A stretch of DNA of 11,855 nucleotides from an uncultured Clostridia bacterium. GTDB taxonomy: Bacteria > Bacillota > Clostridia > Christensenellales > UBA1242. A program made the position numbers and the translations under genes. Every line of letters begins with the position of its first letter. The stretch's first letter is position 1. Where the stretch lies: the NCBI GenBank assembly GCA_944372745.1, contig CALWAB010000023.1, positions 1-11,855 of the forward strand, in the 5' to 3' direction. Positions 1 through 6,795 of the stretch are shown piece after piece. Under the pieces are notes generated by a model. The model was not told where the DNA came from, did not search any database, and saw nothing but the letters and a program-made list of their open reading frames with translations.

Positions 1-329
1 TTATTAACTAATTTGTTTTTAGATAAATATATTTCATTTATAAAAATATGCTTAGATAAATGATTTATCATAAGGGAACAAGTAGTTCTAATAAATAGAA
101 GTAATAATTTTTTACTGTAGATAAATGATTAAAAAAATTGCTTATTCTTAATTTGGTATTTAGTTTTTAAAGATTTGTGACATATATTTATAATATAATA
201 GTTATTATACCAATTTTATTGGCAAAATGTACAAAGTTTGTGAGAAGTATACAAAAAAGATTGCAAATTATTTAATTATTTGATAGAATAAACTATAATT
301 TTTTGATTTAACATAAAAGGATAAATATT
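1..329. other. Intergenic region upstream of the acyltransferase gene
   Basis: No convincing gene is visible on either strand. The 9-mer TAGATAAAT occurs three times, at 20-28, 53-61 and 118-126; the last two copies extend to a 13-base direct repeat (TAGATAAATGATT). The middle copy is part of a perfect inverted repeat, GATAAAT-G-ATTTATC, at 55-69. Two further small dyads lie at 194-209 (TATAATA/TATTATA) and 210-222 (CCAAT-TTT-ATTGG). These could be operator sites, but in DNA this AT-rich short dyads also arise by chance. The end of an upstream gene was not recognised. Confidence 0.5.
271..299 (+). promoter_or_regulatory. Candidate promoter of the acyltransferase gene
   Basis: A perfect -10 hexamer TATAAT lies at 294-299. 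With a 17-base spacer the -35 is TTTAAT at 271-276, a weak match. Transcription would start near 306, giving a leader of about 24 bases that still includes the ribosome binding site AAAAGG at 315-320. Confidence 0.45.
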
Positions 330-1451
330 ATGGTTGATATAGAAGAAGTTAAGACAAGGAAGCAATTAAAGGAATTTGTAAAATTTCCAAATAAATTATA
401 TAAAGATTGTGAATATTATGTTCCTATGCTATTTAATGATGAGGTAAATAATTTTGTACCTTCGAAGAATCCTGCTTTTGAAGAGTGTGATGTTGTTATG
501 TATTTAGCTAAACGGAATGATGAAATTGTAGGGCGTATATGTGGAATAATACAACATTCTTATAATAAAAAATTGAATTGCAAAAAAGTTCGTTTTTCAA
601 GGTTTGATAGTATTAATGACCAAGAAGTGGCAAATGCACTTTTTGACAAAGTAAGTGAATGGGCAAAGTCAAAGGGAATGACAGAAATAATAGGCCCATT
701 AGGTTTTAATGATTTAGACCGTGAAGGGCTTTTAATAGAAGGATTTGACAGGTTAAGTACTTATGAAACGCAATATAATTATGACTACTATCCAAAACTT
801 ATAGAAAACTATGGATTTACAAAAGATGCTGATTGGGTAGAATATAGGGTTAAGTGGACTAATAAACTTGATGAGCGTTACGAAAAAATTGGCAAGCGTG
901 TCCTTGACAAATACAATTTGCGAGTTTTGAAATTGGGAAAACGCAAATTGATTAAAAAATATGGCGATGAAATATTTGATTTAATAGACGAAGGGTACAA
1001 AGATTTATATGGCACTGTGCCTTATAGCCCTAAAACGCGTAAATTGATATTAAAAAATTTTGATTTAGCATTAAATCCAAGACTTATTTGTACCATAGTA
1101 GATGCTAACGATAAACCTGTAGCATTTGCATTAATCTTACCTTCAATGGCAGAAGCCATTAGAGATTCACGAGGTAAATTATTGCCTTTTGGTATGTTTA
1201 AAATTTTGCATTCTATTAGACATCCTAAAGTTGTCGATTTTGCTTTGGTGTCTGTCGCTACAGAATATCAAAATAAAGGACTAAATGCAATATTATTTTA
1301 CGAACTTGTCAATAGTATGTCTGTCTATAAAATTGAAGCGTGTGAAACTAATTTGAATTTAGAAGACAATTTAGCAGTGCAAAATATGTGGCATAATTTA
1401 GAAAGGGAACAACACAAACGCAGACGCTCTTACATAAAAACGATTGAATGA
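330..1451 (+). CDS. GNAT-fold acyltransferase-like protein (YghO-like, two GNAT halves)
   Basis: The 373-aa protein resembles the family of ~370-390-aa double GNAT proteins to which E. coli YghO belongs; their substrate is not established. The N-terminal half has the typical opening (KEFVKFPNKLYKDCEYYVP, near residues 14-32), a strand ending in IVGRICGI and the hallmark GPLGFNDLDREG starting at residue 122, followed by a YNYDYYP motif. The C-terminal half carries the acetyl-CoA-binding motif A (SVATEYQNKGLNAILFYEL, from residue 308) and a motif-B-like stretch with NLAVQNMW and a basic HKRRRSYIK ending. No signal peptide or membrane segment is seen, so it should be cytosolic. The ATG start is supported by AAAAGG nine bases upstream. 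It appears monocistronic, with a terminator 65 bases after the stop. The fold assignment is fairly secure; the acyl acceptor is unknown. Confidence 0.8.
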   Translation: MVDIEEVKTRKQLKEFVKFPNKLYKDCEYYVPMLFNDEVNNFVPSKNPAFEECDVVMYLAKRNDEIVGRICGIIQHSYNKKLNCKKVRFSRFDSINDQEVANALFDKVSEWAKSKGMTEIIGPLGFNDLDREGLLIEGFDRLSTYETQYNYDYYPKLIENYGFTKDADWVEYRVKWTNKLDERYEKIGKRVLDKYNLRVLKLGKRKLIKKYGDEIFDLIDEGYKDLYGTVPYSPKTRKLILKNFDLALNPRLICTIVDANDKPVAFALILPSMAEAIRDSRGKLLPFGMFKILHSIRHPKVVDFALVSVATEYQNKGLNAILFYELVNSMSVYKIEACETNLNLEDNLAVQNMWHNLEREQHKRRRSYIKTIE

Positions 1452-1515
1452 TTAATTTAATGCTGTAGACTTTAGTTGAATACATAAATTTTTGAGTGAA
1501 ACATAATTATAACAT

Positions 1516-1549
1516 AAACTTAGTATTTACACTATACTAAGTTTTTTAT
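1516..1549 (+). terminator. Intrinsic terminator of the acyltransferase gene
   Basis: An 11-bp perfect stem (1516-1526 pairing with 1534-1544) with a 7-base loop is followed by a run of T at 1542-1547. The stem is AT-rich but the layout is that of a Rho-independent terminator on the + strand, 65 bases after the stop codon. Confidence 0.7.
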
Positions 1550-1603
1550 ATAATTAATATATTTAAATTTTTATTTGTGCCTTTGACAAGTGGAATTGAT
1601 ATA

Positions 1604-1636
1604 ATATAAAAAAATCACGGCTTAGCCGTGATTTTT
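1604..1636 (-). terminator. Intrinsic terminator of the surface protein gene
   Basis: A perfect 12-bp stem with a GC-rich core (1625-1636 pairing with 1610-1621) and a 3-base loop begins just after the stop codon of the minus-strand gene. Read on the minus strand it runs into T residues (complement of the A run at 1608-1614). The + strand also ends in five Ts, so it may work in both directions and insulate the two convergent genes. Confidence 0.85.
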
Positions 1637-1639
1637 AAT

Positions 1640-4600
1640 TTATTTATCAAGCATTGATTTAAGAATATTTCTTTCTTTTTCAACTGATTCTTTATTGTCA
1701 AGTTCGTATGACAATTCATTGCTAATCTTATCAATTTGCTTCAATAATTTTTCGCTTTCTGTTGGGTCTGTGCAATTATTTCGTTTTGCAATCAAATCAT
1801 TTTGAGTGCGGGTGAGTACTGAAATAGTCTCGTTGAGTTTAGCAAGTTCTGCTTCAACTTCTTCAAGTCTATTTTGAGTCTTATCAGAATTCTTGTCTTT
1901 CTTAGCATCATAGGTTCTATCATACTTTCCGACAGTTGTTTCTACTTTCTTCTTTCTCTTCATAACTTGTCTTACTATTGTTCCAATTACTGCAATAACT
2001 AATGCAACAACAATAATTATTCCTGCAATATCAATGAGTTGGAAGTTTGGTGTAGAATTTGTATCATCTTCATCACTACCAGTACTTTCGCCATTACTCA
2101 AGTCTGCTTTCATTCCAATAGTGTTGTCAATGTCATCACTAATTTCATTGTAAGCATCTTCTGTAGATTCAGCAACAACTATACTTGAAACTGAAACACC
2201 ACCTTTTGTTAGGGCATTAGCACCACCAAGTTCTATAGATATAGAACTTGAAGATTCTGCTGAACCAGTTCTAATATAGAAACTGTAAGTTACATATTCA
2301 TCGTTTGTTGTAGTAATTGCATCTGATTGAAGATTTAATCCACCAAGTTGTAAGAATACGCCGTAAGGAATAGGGTTATCATCGTCATCAAGTACTACAT
2401 TTTCTTCACTTTGACCAATGTTGTACACTTTGAAAGTAATATCAACTTTATAATATGAACTTGCTGAGAAGGTGTATGTGGTATTGCTTGTGAATGTGTA
2501 ATATGTGTCATTAGGGCTGAAGATAACAAGATTGTTGTCTGTTTTAGCATCTTCATTTGAAATGTCAAAGTTAGAAGGCAATATATTATTATTGCTGTTT
2601 ATAATACCTGCTATAATGCTAGCATCATCGTTTGATTTGTTTGTGCCATTCCACATATATGGAGTATAAACTCCATTAATTTGGTCGCCAGTAACTAAGA
2701 AGTTTTCTTCAGTTAAATCACACAATGCTGTTGTAGAATTTGAAGCAATGTTATAGATATCGTCTTCTACAGTAGTTGATATGAAGTTATCAAAGAATGC
2801 GTGTCCATACATTGGTGTGTCTTCTGACCCAAGTGAAAGGGCGAATATGATTGTTTCTGAAGATGTACCAGTTTTAATGTAGAATGTGTATTGAGTCCAT
2901 TCTGTACTATCAATTATAAATCTTGCTATAGTATTTCCATCGTTAGTAATGCTAGCAGTAGCATATTGGGTATCATTTGCTATCTTAGCGTAGAAAGTAA
3001 TTTTATATGTTGTTTCTGTGCTAAGACTATATTCACTACTTGTATAAGTTTGGTCACCATTAGTTGCATTGTAAATCATTAAGATGTTATTAGATACTTG
3101 AGAAACATCTAAATTATTATATTGATTTGGTATAACACCAGGGTTAATATATAAGTTGTAATTTTGTGATGTGGCATCAAAATATTCTGATTTAGTGTTA
3201 ATAATACCACTGTATTTTGAATCTAAGCCACTTTCTGAACTTAATGTCCAATCGCTTGGCTCATAAACACCTTCAACTTTCTCTCCTGTAGAAATCAAAT
3301 TGAATGCACCATTTGCTATATCAAGGCTTTCAAGTGAAGATAAAGTCAATTTTTTGTTGTAAGTATCATCTGTTGCATTTGAAAATTCAGTAGGGGATAC
3401 TTTAGTTACTCTAATTTCATCAAAGAAAGCGTATCCTTGTGTTTCAGCGTCCGCAGTACCGAGCCATAATTGCAATTCCATTTCAGTAGATGAGAATGGG
3501 TTACCTTGAACATAGAATGTATATTGAGCCCAATTATTTGTGAAATCGTTTGTAAAACTTGCTGTTGTTAATGAATTAAATGTAGAAGAATATTCTGTCG
3601 TATCTTCATCGTTATCGTCAACTTCAGTCAAAATAATACTTGCACCATTTGTACTCAAGTTGCCTGTTTTTAGCCATACAGAAATAGCATAAGTTTCAAA
3701 TCTATCAATTATAAAACTATTTGATTTGTATCCAGTAGATGTTTCTGATAGATTGTTAATGAACAAACCTCTTTGGTTTGAAACTTGTGTCAAACTTTCG
3801 TCGCGTGCATTAATCATATTCGTAGATGGGGCAGTGCTAATTTGTGTAGTTGCAGTGTCAAAACCATTTGCTGATAAACTTGTTATACCTGATATTGCGT
3901 TTGTAACATCATTAGTTGTCAAGCGTGTCCAACTATCAGCACCATTTTCAAAACTTCCATTATTAATAAGATTTACTAATTCGCTTTGAAGGTTTATTGT
4001 TTTTGAAGTTTGAGTGTCTTTAGGTAAATTTTCGTAAGCAGTTTCTGTGTATTTTGTTGCACGAACATTGTCAAAGAATACAGCACCTCTAGTGCTTTGG
4101 CTTAAACTCTTTGTTCCAATCCACAACTCAAGGCTTACTGTTGTTGAACTATTTCCTGTAGCAATATAAAATGTGAATGTATTCCAAACTCCTGTTTGAA
4201 CGCTTATAAATGAATTAAGAGCAGTATTCTCTATAGAATCGCTAATAATATAAGCGGAGAATCCATTGTTGTTAATTGATTGGGTAAGTGCTGAAAAAGA
4301 AATTTCATAATAACTATTTGCATCTAAAGTTATTGAAGATGACCTATAGCCATAGTTAACATTTCTATCTTCAGCGTTCATCATTAGAATGTAGTCGTCA
4401 GAACGGCTAGCAGTTTCAGGGTTTGTCGTCAAGCCATAGTCTTCTTTATATTGAGAAAAACTAGATGCAGAAGTATCAATAACGCCTGCTTTAAGATAAT
4501 CAGCTGGTGAACCACCTTCTTGGGCAGTCCAATTGGATGGGGTTCTAGGATAAGATGAACCTGTAGTATCAGCAAAATTACCATTAGTAATGCTTACACT

Positions 4601-4750
4601 CTCTGAGTATTCTTTTCTTTCATTCGAACTAGCGGCACTTGCGTCTATTTTTTGTGAAAAGATAGGTAAACACAAGATAAATTGTGCTAGTACAAATACT
4701 ATTGCTATCGCAATAGCCATAATGCTTTTGTTTTGTGATTTGTATTTCAT
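1640..4750 (-). CDS. Large membrane-anchored surface protein with four tandem jelly-roll-like modules
   Basis: The 1036-aa protein begins with a signal peptide: basic residues 2-8, a hydrophobic core at about 10-30 and a likely cleavage site near residues 38-41 (DASAASS). Four related ~200-residue modules follow (about 47-240, 258-460, 473-670, 676-870). Each has an N-terminal Trp region, a GIIN/GVID-type turn, a W/Y-x-x-(Y/F)-(T/S)-FY block and, in the first three, an FFD(N/E) motif (225-228, 442-445, 652-655). This pattern resembles CBM4/9-like carbohydrate-binding jelly rolls. An acidic Ser/Thr linker leads to one transmembrane helix (about 906-926), a basic stop-transfer stretch ending in KRKKK, and a ~110-aa cytoplasmic tail with a predicted coiled coil (about 955-1033). 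No catalytic domain, LPXTG motif or S-layer domain was seen. The ATG is supported by AAAGGTG five bases upstream. It probably binds an extracellular glycan or partner; the ligand is unknown. Confidence 0.8.
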   Translation of the reverse strand: MKYKSQNKSIMAIAIAIVFVLAQFILCLPIFSQKIDASAASSNERKEYSESVSITNGNFADTTGSSYPRTPSNWTAQEGGSPADYLKAGVIDTSASSFSQYKEDYGLTTNPETASRSDDYILMMNAEDRNVNYGYRSSSITLDANSYYEISFSALTQSINNNGFSAYIISDSIENTALNSFISVQTGVWNTFTFYIATGNSSTTVSLELWIGTKSLSQSTRGAVFFDNVRATKYTETAYENLPKDTQTSKTINLQSELVNLINNGSFENGADSWTRLTTNDVTNAISGITSLSANGFDTATTQISTAPSTNMINARDESLTQVSNQRGLFINNLSETSTGYKSNSFIIDRFETYAISVWLKTGNLSTNGASIILTEVDDNDEDTTEYSSTFNSLTTASFTNDFTNNWAQYTFYVQGNPFSSTEMELQLWLGTADAETQGYAFFDEIRVTKVSPTEFSNATDDTYNKKLTLSSLESLDIANGAFNLISTGEKVEGVYEPSDWTLSSESGLDSKYSGIINTKSEYFDATSQNYNLYINPGVIPNQYNNLDVSQVSNNILMIYNATNGDQTYTSSEYSLSTETTYKITFYAKIANDTQYATASITNDGNTIARFIIDSTEWTQYTFYIKTGTSSETIIFALSLGSEDTPMYGHAFFDNFISTTVEDDIYNIASNSTTALCDLTEENFLVTGDQINGVYTPYMWNGTNKSNDDASIIAGIINSNNNILPSNFDISNEDAKTDNNLVIFSPNDTYYTFTSNTTYTFSASSYYKVDITFKVYNIGQSEENVVLDDDDNPIPYGVFLQLGGLNLQSDAITTTNDEYVTYSFYIRTGSAESSSSISIELGGANALTKGGVSVSSIVVAESTEDAYNEISDDIDNTIGMKADLSNGESTGSDEDDTNSTPNFQLIDIAGIIIVVALVIAVIGTIVRQVMKRKKKVETTVGKYDRTYDAKKDKNSDKTQNRLEEVEAELAKLNETISVLTRTQNDLIAKRNNCTDPTESEKLLKQIDKISNELSYELDNKESVEKERNILKSMLDK
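2141..4612 (-). repeat. Four tandem protein modules within the surface protein gene
   Basis: Equivalent motifs (FFDN, FFDE, FFDN, then GGVSV in the last copy) start at residues 225, 442, 652 and 850, spacings of 217, 210 and 198 residues. Modules 3 and 4 share a GVYxPxxW motif near their start (GVYEPSDW, GVYTPYMW). The copies are clearly related in protein but highly diverged in DNA, so the duplications are old. The last copy has lost the FFD motif. Confidence 0.75.
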
Positions 4751-4817
4751 AATTACACCTTTATGTTAATTTTGTTTGCAATTAAACTCAAATGAGTCTA
4801 TGCAAAAGATTATTGAT

Positions 4818-4846
4818 ATTATATAATATTATCGTCCAAAAATCAA
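4818..4846 (-). promoter_or_regulatory. Promoter of the surface protein gene
   Basis: On the minus strand, TTGATT (4841-4846) and a perfect TATAAT (4818-4823) are separated by exactly 17 bases. Transcription would start near 4811, leaving a leader of about 60 bases before the ATG at 4750. Confidence 0.65.
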
Positions 4847-4939
4847 ATACTTTATAATACTTTTTTCATTTTAAGCATAAAAAAATAAGCAAGAAATGAA
4901 CATTTAAATAAATAATATTAATTTGAGCATAATAATTGT

Positions 4940-5635
4940 ATGAGAAGTGTAAAACCAATAATAAAAAGCGAATTTATAATAGAGAAAATGTATGGGATAA
5001 AGAGTTTAAATTATAAGACAGTTAAAAATATTAATAAAGAAACTGATTTCAAAATATGTGGCTTTGTTGAACCTAAAAAAATTCAAAAGAAAGATGTCAA
5101 AAAAGCACATTTTAGAGAAAAAAGAAGCAAACGCAATAACGCTATAACAAGTGTAGATAAATTTGTCATTTATTGCCCTGAGGAGAGAGTAAAACAATAT
5201 ACAGAAATAGTAAAAAATTCCAATATGTCGCCTGTGGCAGTTTTAGCAAATGACATTACGCAAAAGCAAGATAAACTAACATTTAAAGATTATGCCATTT
5301 TATTAATTGTAGGGCTTATTATAGGGTTTGTCAATGGGTTCTTTGGCGGAGGTGGTGGAATGTTGTGTGTTCCGCTGTTGTTATTTTGTTTAAAATTAAA
5401 AGATAAAAAAGCACACGCTACCGCTATACTTATAATGTTGCCAATTTCTATAGTTTCTATAATTGTATATATGTCTAATTTTACAATTGAATTTGACATT
5501 GCTCTTTTTGTGACAATAGGTAGTGTAGTAGGTGGAATACTTGGTTCAATACTTTTAAAGAAATTATCTAATGTTTGGATTCGCGGTATATTTGCTGTTA
5601 TTATGGTTGTAGCAGGGGTTAAAATGATTTGGTAA
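4940..5635 (+). CDS. TauE/SafE-family half-transporter with an extra N-terminal domain
   Basis: Residues ~113-231 form a four-helix half of a TauE/SafE (TSUP) anion transporter, a family that moves sulfite, sulfoacetate and related anions across the membrane. The signature loop GFVNGFFGGGGG is at 129-140, followed by a conserved-looking KAHATAILIMLP segment. Full-length TSUP proteins are ~250 aa with two such repeats; here only one is present and the next gene supplies a second. Residues 1-112 are soluble, strongly basic in the middle (near residues 60-65) and end in a short region with strand-like character (KFVIYCPEERVKQYTEIV); I do not recognise this domain. The start is uncertain: the ATG at 4940 has only a weak GAG upstream, and the ATG at 4988 (residue 17) is an alternative. 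The divergent gap to the surface protein gene holds an isolated TATAAT at 4853-4858 that could serve this gene. The substrate cannot be read from the sequence. Confidence 0.75.
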   Translation: MRSVKPIIKSEFIIEKMYGIKSLNYKTVKNINKETDFKICGFVEPKKIQKKDVKKAHFREKRSKRNNAITSVDKFVIYCPEERVKQYTEIVKNSNMSPVAVLANDITQKQDKLTFKDYAILLIVGLIIGFVNGFFGGGGGMLCVPLLLFCLKLKDKKAHATAILIMLPISIVSIIVYMSNFTIEFDIALFVTIGSVVGGILGSILLKKLSNVWIRGIFAVIMVVAGVKMIW

Positions 5636-5725
5636 AAACAATAAAGTTAATTTATTTATGAAAAAGCAAACTTAAAATTTTGATATTATTTTATAAGACT
5701 AATTAAAAAATAAGGGGAGTTTTAA

Positions 5726-6136
5726 ATGAGTATTATATTAATGATTTTATTTGGCTTAATAGGGGGCTTAATAGGTGGAATGGGTATGGGTGGTGGTACA
5801 TTGCTTATACCATTACTAACAATTTTTGGAGGATTATCACAGCATTTAGCACAAAGCTTAAATTTGATTACATTTATTCCAATGGGCATAATTGCATTGA
5901 TAATACACGCAAAGAATAAACTTGTCGATTTTAAAAAAGGGCTGATAATAATATTGCCAGCAATAGGCGGAGCAATAATAGGCGCTATATTATCTACCAA
6001 TACCGATGAAGAATTGTTGGGGATGTGTTTTGGAATATTCCTAGTTGTATTGAGCATCGCACAATTTATAAGTTTGTTTTTTATGCAAAAGAAGCCCAAA
6101 AATTATCAAAAAAATGTAAATAATGTGAAAAAATAA
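5726..6136 (+). CDS. TauE/SafE-family half-transporter (second half)
   Basis: This 136-aa membrane protein is a second single-repeat TSUP unit. It opens directly with a helix and a glycine-rich loop (GGLIGGMGMGGGTLLIPLL, residues ~13-31), then a QHLAQSLNLITFIPMGIIAL stretch typical of the family, two further helices with GGAIIGA, and a short basic cytoplasmic tail (KKPKNYQKNVNNVKK). The ATG is well supported by AAGGGGA seven bases upstream. It lies 90 bases after the preceding half-transporter in the same orientation, so the two are probably co-transcribed and may pair as a heterodimer equal to one full-length transporter. No terminator follows immediately; the nearest is at 6603-6638. The family is confident; pairing and substrate are inference. 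Confidence 0.8.
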   Translation: MSIILMILFGLIGGLIGGMGMGGGTLLIPLLTIFGGLSQHLAQSLNLITFIPMGIIALIIHAKNKLVDFKKGLIIILPAIGGAIIGAILSTNTDEELLGMCFGIFLVVLSIAQFISLFFMQKKPKNYQKNVNNVKK

Positions 6137-6168
6137 GTAAACTTTGAATATAAAATCCTTTGATTTGA

Positions 6169-6203
6169 TTGTAAATGTTTTTATTAATATGTTACAATAT
6201 AAT
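6169..6203 (+). promoter_or_regulatory. Candidate promoter inside the gene-free region
   Basis: TTGTAA (6169-6174) lies 18 bases before TACAAT (6193-6198), which is preceded by TGT in the extended -10 position. A perfect TATAAT overlaps at 6198-6203. It is located 30-70 bases after the second half-transporter gene and would drive whatever lies between it and the terminator at 6603. Confidence 0.35.
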
Positions 6204-6336
6204 CAATATTTGTGGTAAAAAACTAAGTCAATATTAAGATTTTTTATTCTGTATTTAATTTGATTAATAATTGAAGAGATAGCAAGGCAATTATAATAAT
6301 AAGGATAGTTTTTGAACCAATTAAGGAGTACAACAA

Positions 6337-6384
6337 ATGAAAAATAAGTTTTATAAATCTAAAAATCATTTTTTTGTTTATTAG
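6337..6384 (+). CDS. Candidate 15-codon mini-ORF with strong ribosome binding site
   Basis: ATG at 6337 is preceded by AAGGAG (6323-6328) with an 8-base spacer, close to ideal. The reading frame encodes MKNKFYKSKNHFFVY and ends at TAG. The peptide is basic and aromatic with no recognisable family. It could be a leader peptide, a small basic protein, the start of a decayed gene, or chance. The ribosome binding site is the main support. Confidence 0.3.
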   Translation: MKNKFYKSKNHFFVY

Positions 6385-6602
6385 AAATTAGTAATGAATT
6401 GACTGATTCTAACAAAAATAATGAAATAATTTTATAACAACAAACAATTTTATTAATTAAACTTATAAAAAACAGTAAATTTTAGCACAAATTTTCAAAT
6501 AAAAAGTAGATAAAAAATTAACATATACTACATATAGATTTGTTTTGATTTTCAAAGAAAAATCAACAAAAAATGGCGAAAAATTAATAATTTTTTTACA
6601 AA

Positions 6603-6638
6603 AAAACGCAACACTTTTGTTGTGTTTTGATTTTTTTT
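6603..6638 (+). terminator. Intrinsic terminator upstream of the ftsA-ftsZ operon
   Basis: A 10-bp stem (6603-6612 with 6619-6628, one G-U pair) and a 6-base loop are followed, after GA, by eight Ts (6631-6638). It either ends the transporter transcript ~470 bases after its last gene or ends a separate transcript started at the promoter near 6200. Confidence 0.65.
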
Positions 6639-6672
6639 ATGATATCATATTAACTGATACAATTTATTGTAT
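6638..6672. promoter_or_regulatory. Two adjacent palindromes and a candidate extended -10 before ftsA
   Basis: A perfect 12-base palindrome TATGATATCATA (6638-6649) is followed nine bases later by an inverted repeat ATACAAT-TT-ATTGTAT (6657-6672). The left arm of the second overlaps TGATACAAT (6655-6663), an extended -10 sequence, so this may be the operon promoter with a protein-binding site over it. No good -35 is present. The regulatory reading is inference. Confidence 0.35.
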
Positions 6673-6721
6673 TGAAAAATAGACTTTTGAAGCATTTTTT
6701 ATACTAAAAAGGGGACTTTTT

Positions 6722-6769
6722 GTGGACAAACGGTTGTCGTTTGCGAGAAAGTTAGCATATGAAATGTGA
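6722..6769 (+). CDS. Candidate 15-codon leader peptide ahead of ftsA
   Basis: A GTG at 6722 is preceded by AAGGGG (6709-6714) with a 7-base spacer. The frame reads (M)DKRLSFARKLAYEM and stops at TGA (6767-6769), 26 bases before the ftsA ATG. The site overlaps two small hairpins: 6706-6721, where the AAGGGG itself lies in the stem and GGGA loop, and 6727-6743 (CAAACG/CGTTTG). Translation of this ORF could affect ftsA expression, but it may also be fortuitous. Confidence 0.3.
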   Translation: MDKRLSFARKLAYEM

Positions 6770-6783
6770 ATAAAGAATTTATA

Positions 6784-6790
6784 AAGGGAG
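6784..6790 (+). promoter_or_regulatory. Ribosome binding site that sets the ftsA start
   Basis: AAGGGAG lies five bases before the ATG at 6796. The upstream in-frame GTG at 6766 has no comparable site, so the protein probably starts at 6796 with MQNNKFVVLDIGSGK, as expected for an actin-fold protein. Confidence 0.75.
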
Positions 6791-6795
6791 AAGGG

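Larger units (their letters stand above)
6137..6721. other. Long gene-free region, possible small RNA or regulatory leader
   Basis: About 585 very AT-rich bases without a normal-length gene. It contains a candidate promoter (6169-6203), a strong Shine-Dalgarno site before a 15-codon ORF (6323-6384), an AT-rich hairpin at 6545-6566 (8-bp arms, not followed by T on either strand), an intrinsic terminator (6603-6638) and two palindromes (6638-6672). Promoter and terminator together would define a transcript of about 430 bases. I recognise no known riboswitch or small-RNA family in it. Confidence 0.4.

Noticed and set aside
4940..5635. Reading this transporter gene as a truncated pseudogene
   Set aside because: The next gene supplies the complementary half with its own strong ribosome binding site, and neither contains a frameshift or internal stop, so a split pair fits better.
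5722..6099. Long open frame on the minus strand opposite the second half-transporter
   Set aside because: Pro/Ile/Asn-rich translation without a ribosome binding site, fully overlapping a well-supported membrane protein gene; it is the complement of hydrophobic codons.
6545..6566. 8-bp AT-rich hairpin as a terminator
   Set aside because: It has no T run after it on either strand; it was kept only as a note in the gene-free region.
6672..6705. TTGAAA (6672-6677) and TATACT (6700-6705) as the ftsA promoter
   Set aside because: The spacer of 22 bases is too long, and a start from this -10 would remove the upstream part of the leader.
6721..6729. TGTGGACAA, one mismatch from a DnaA box, in an AT-rich region that might suggest a replication origin
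   Set aside because: Only a single imperfect box was seen, with no cluster and no dnaA, dnaN or gidA gene nearby.
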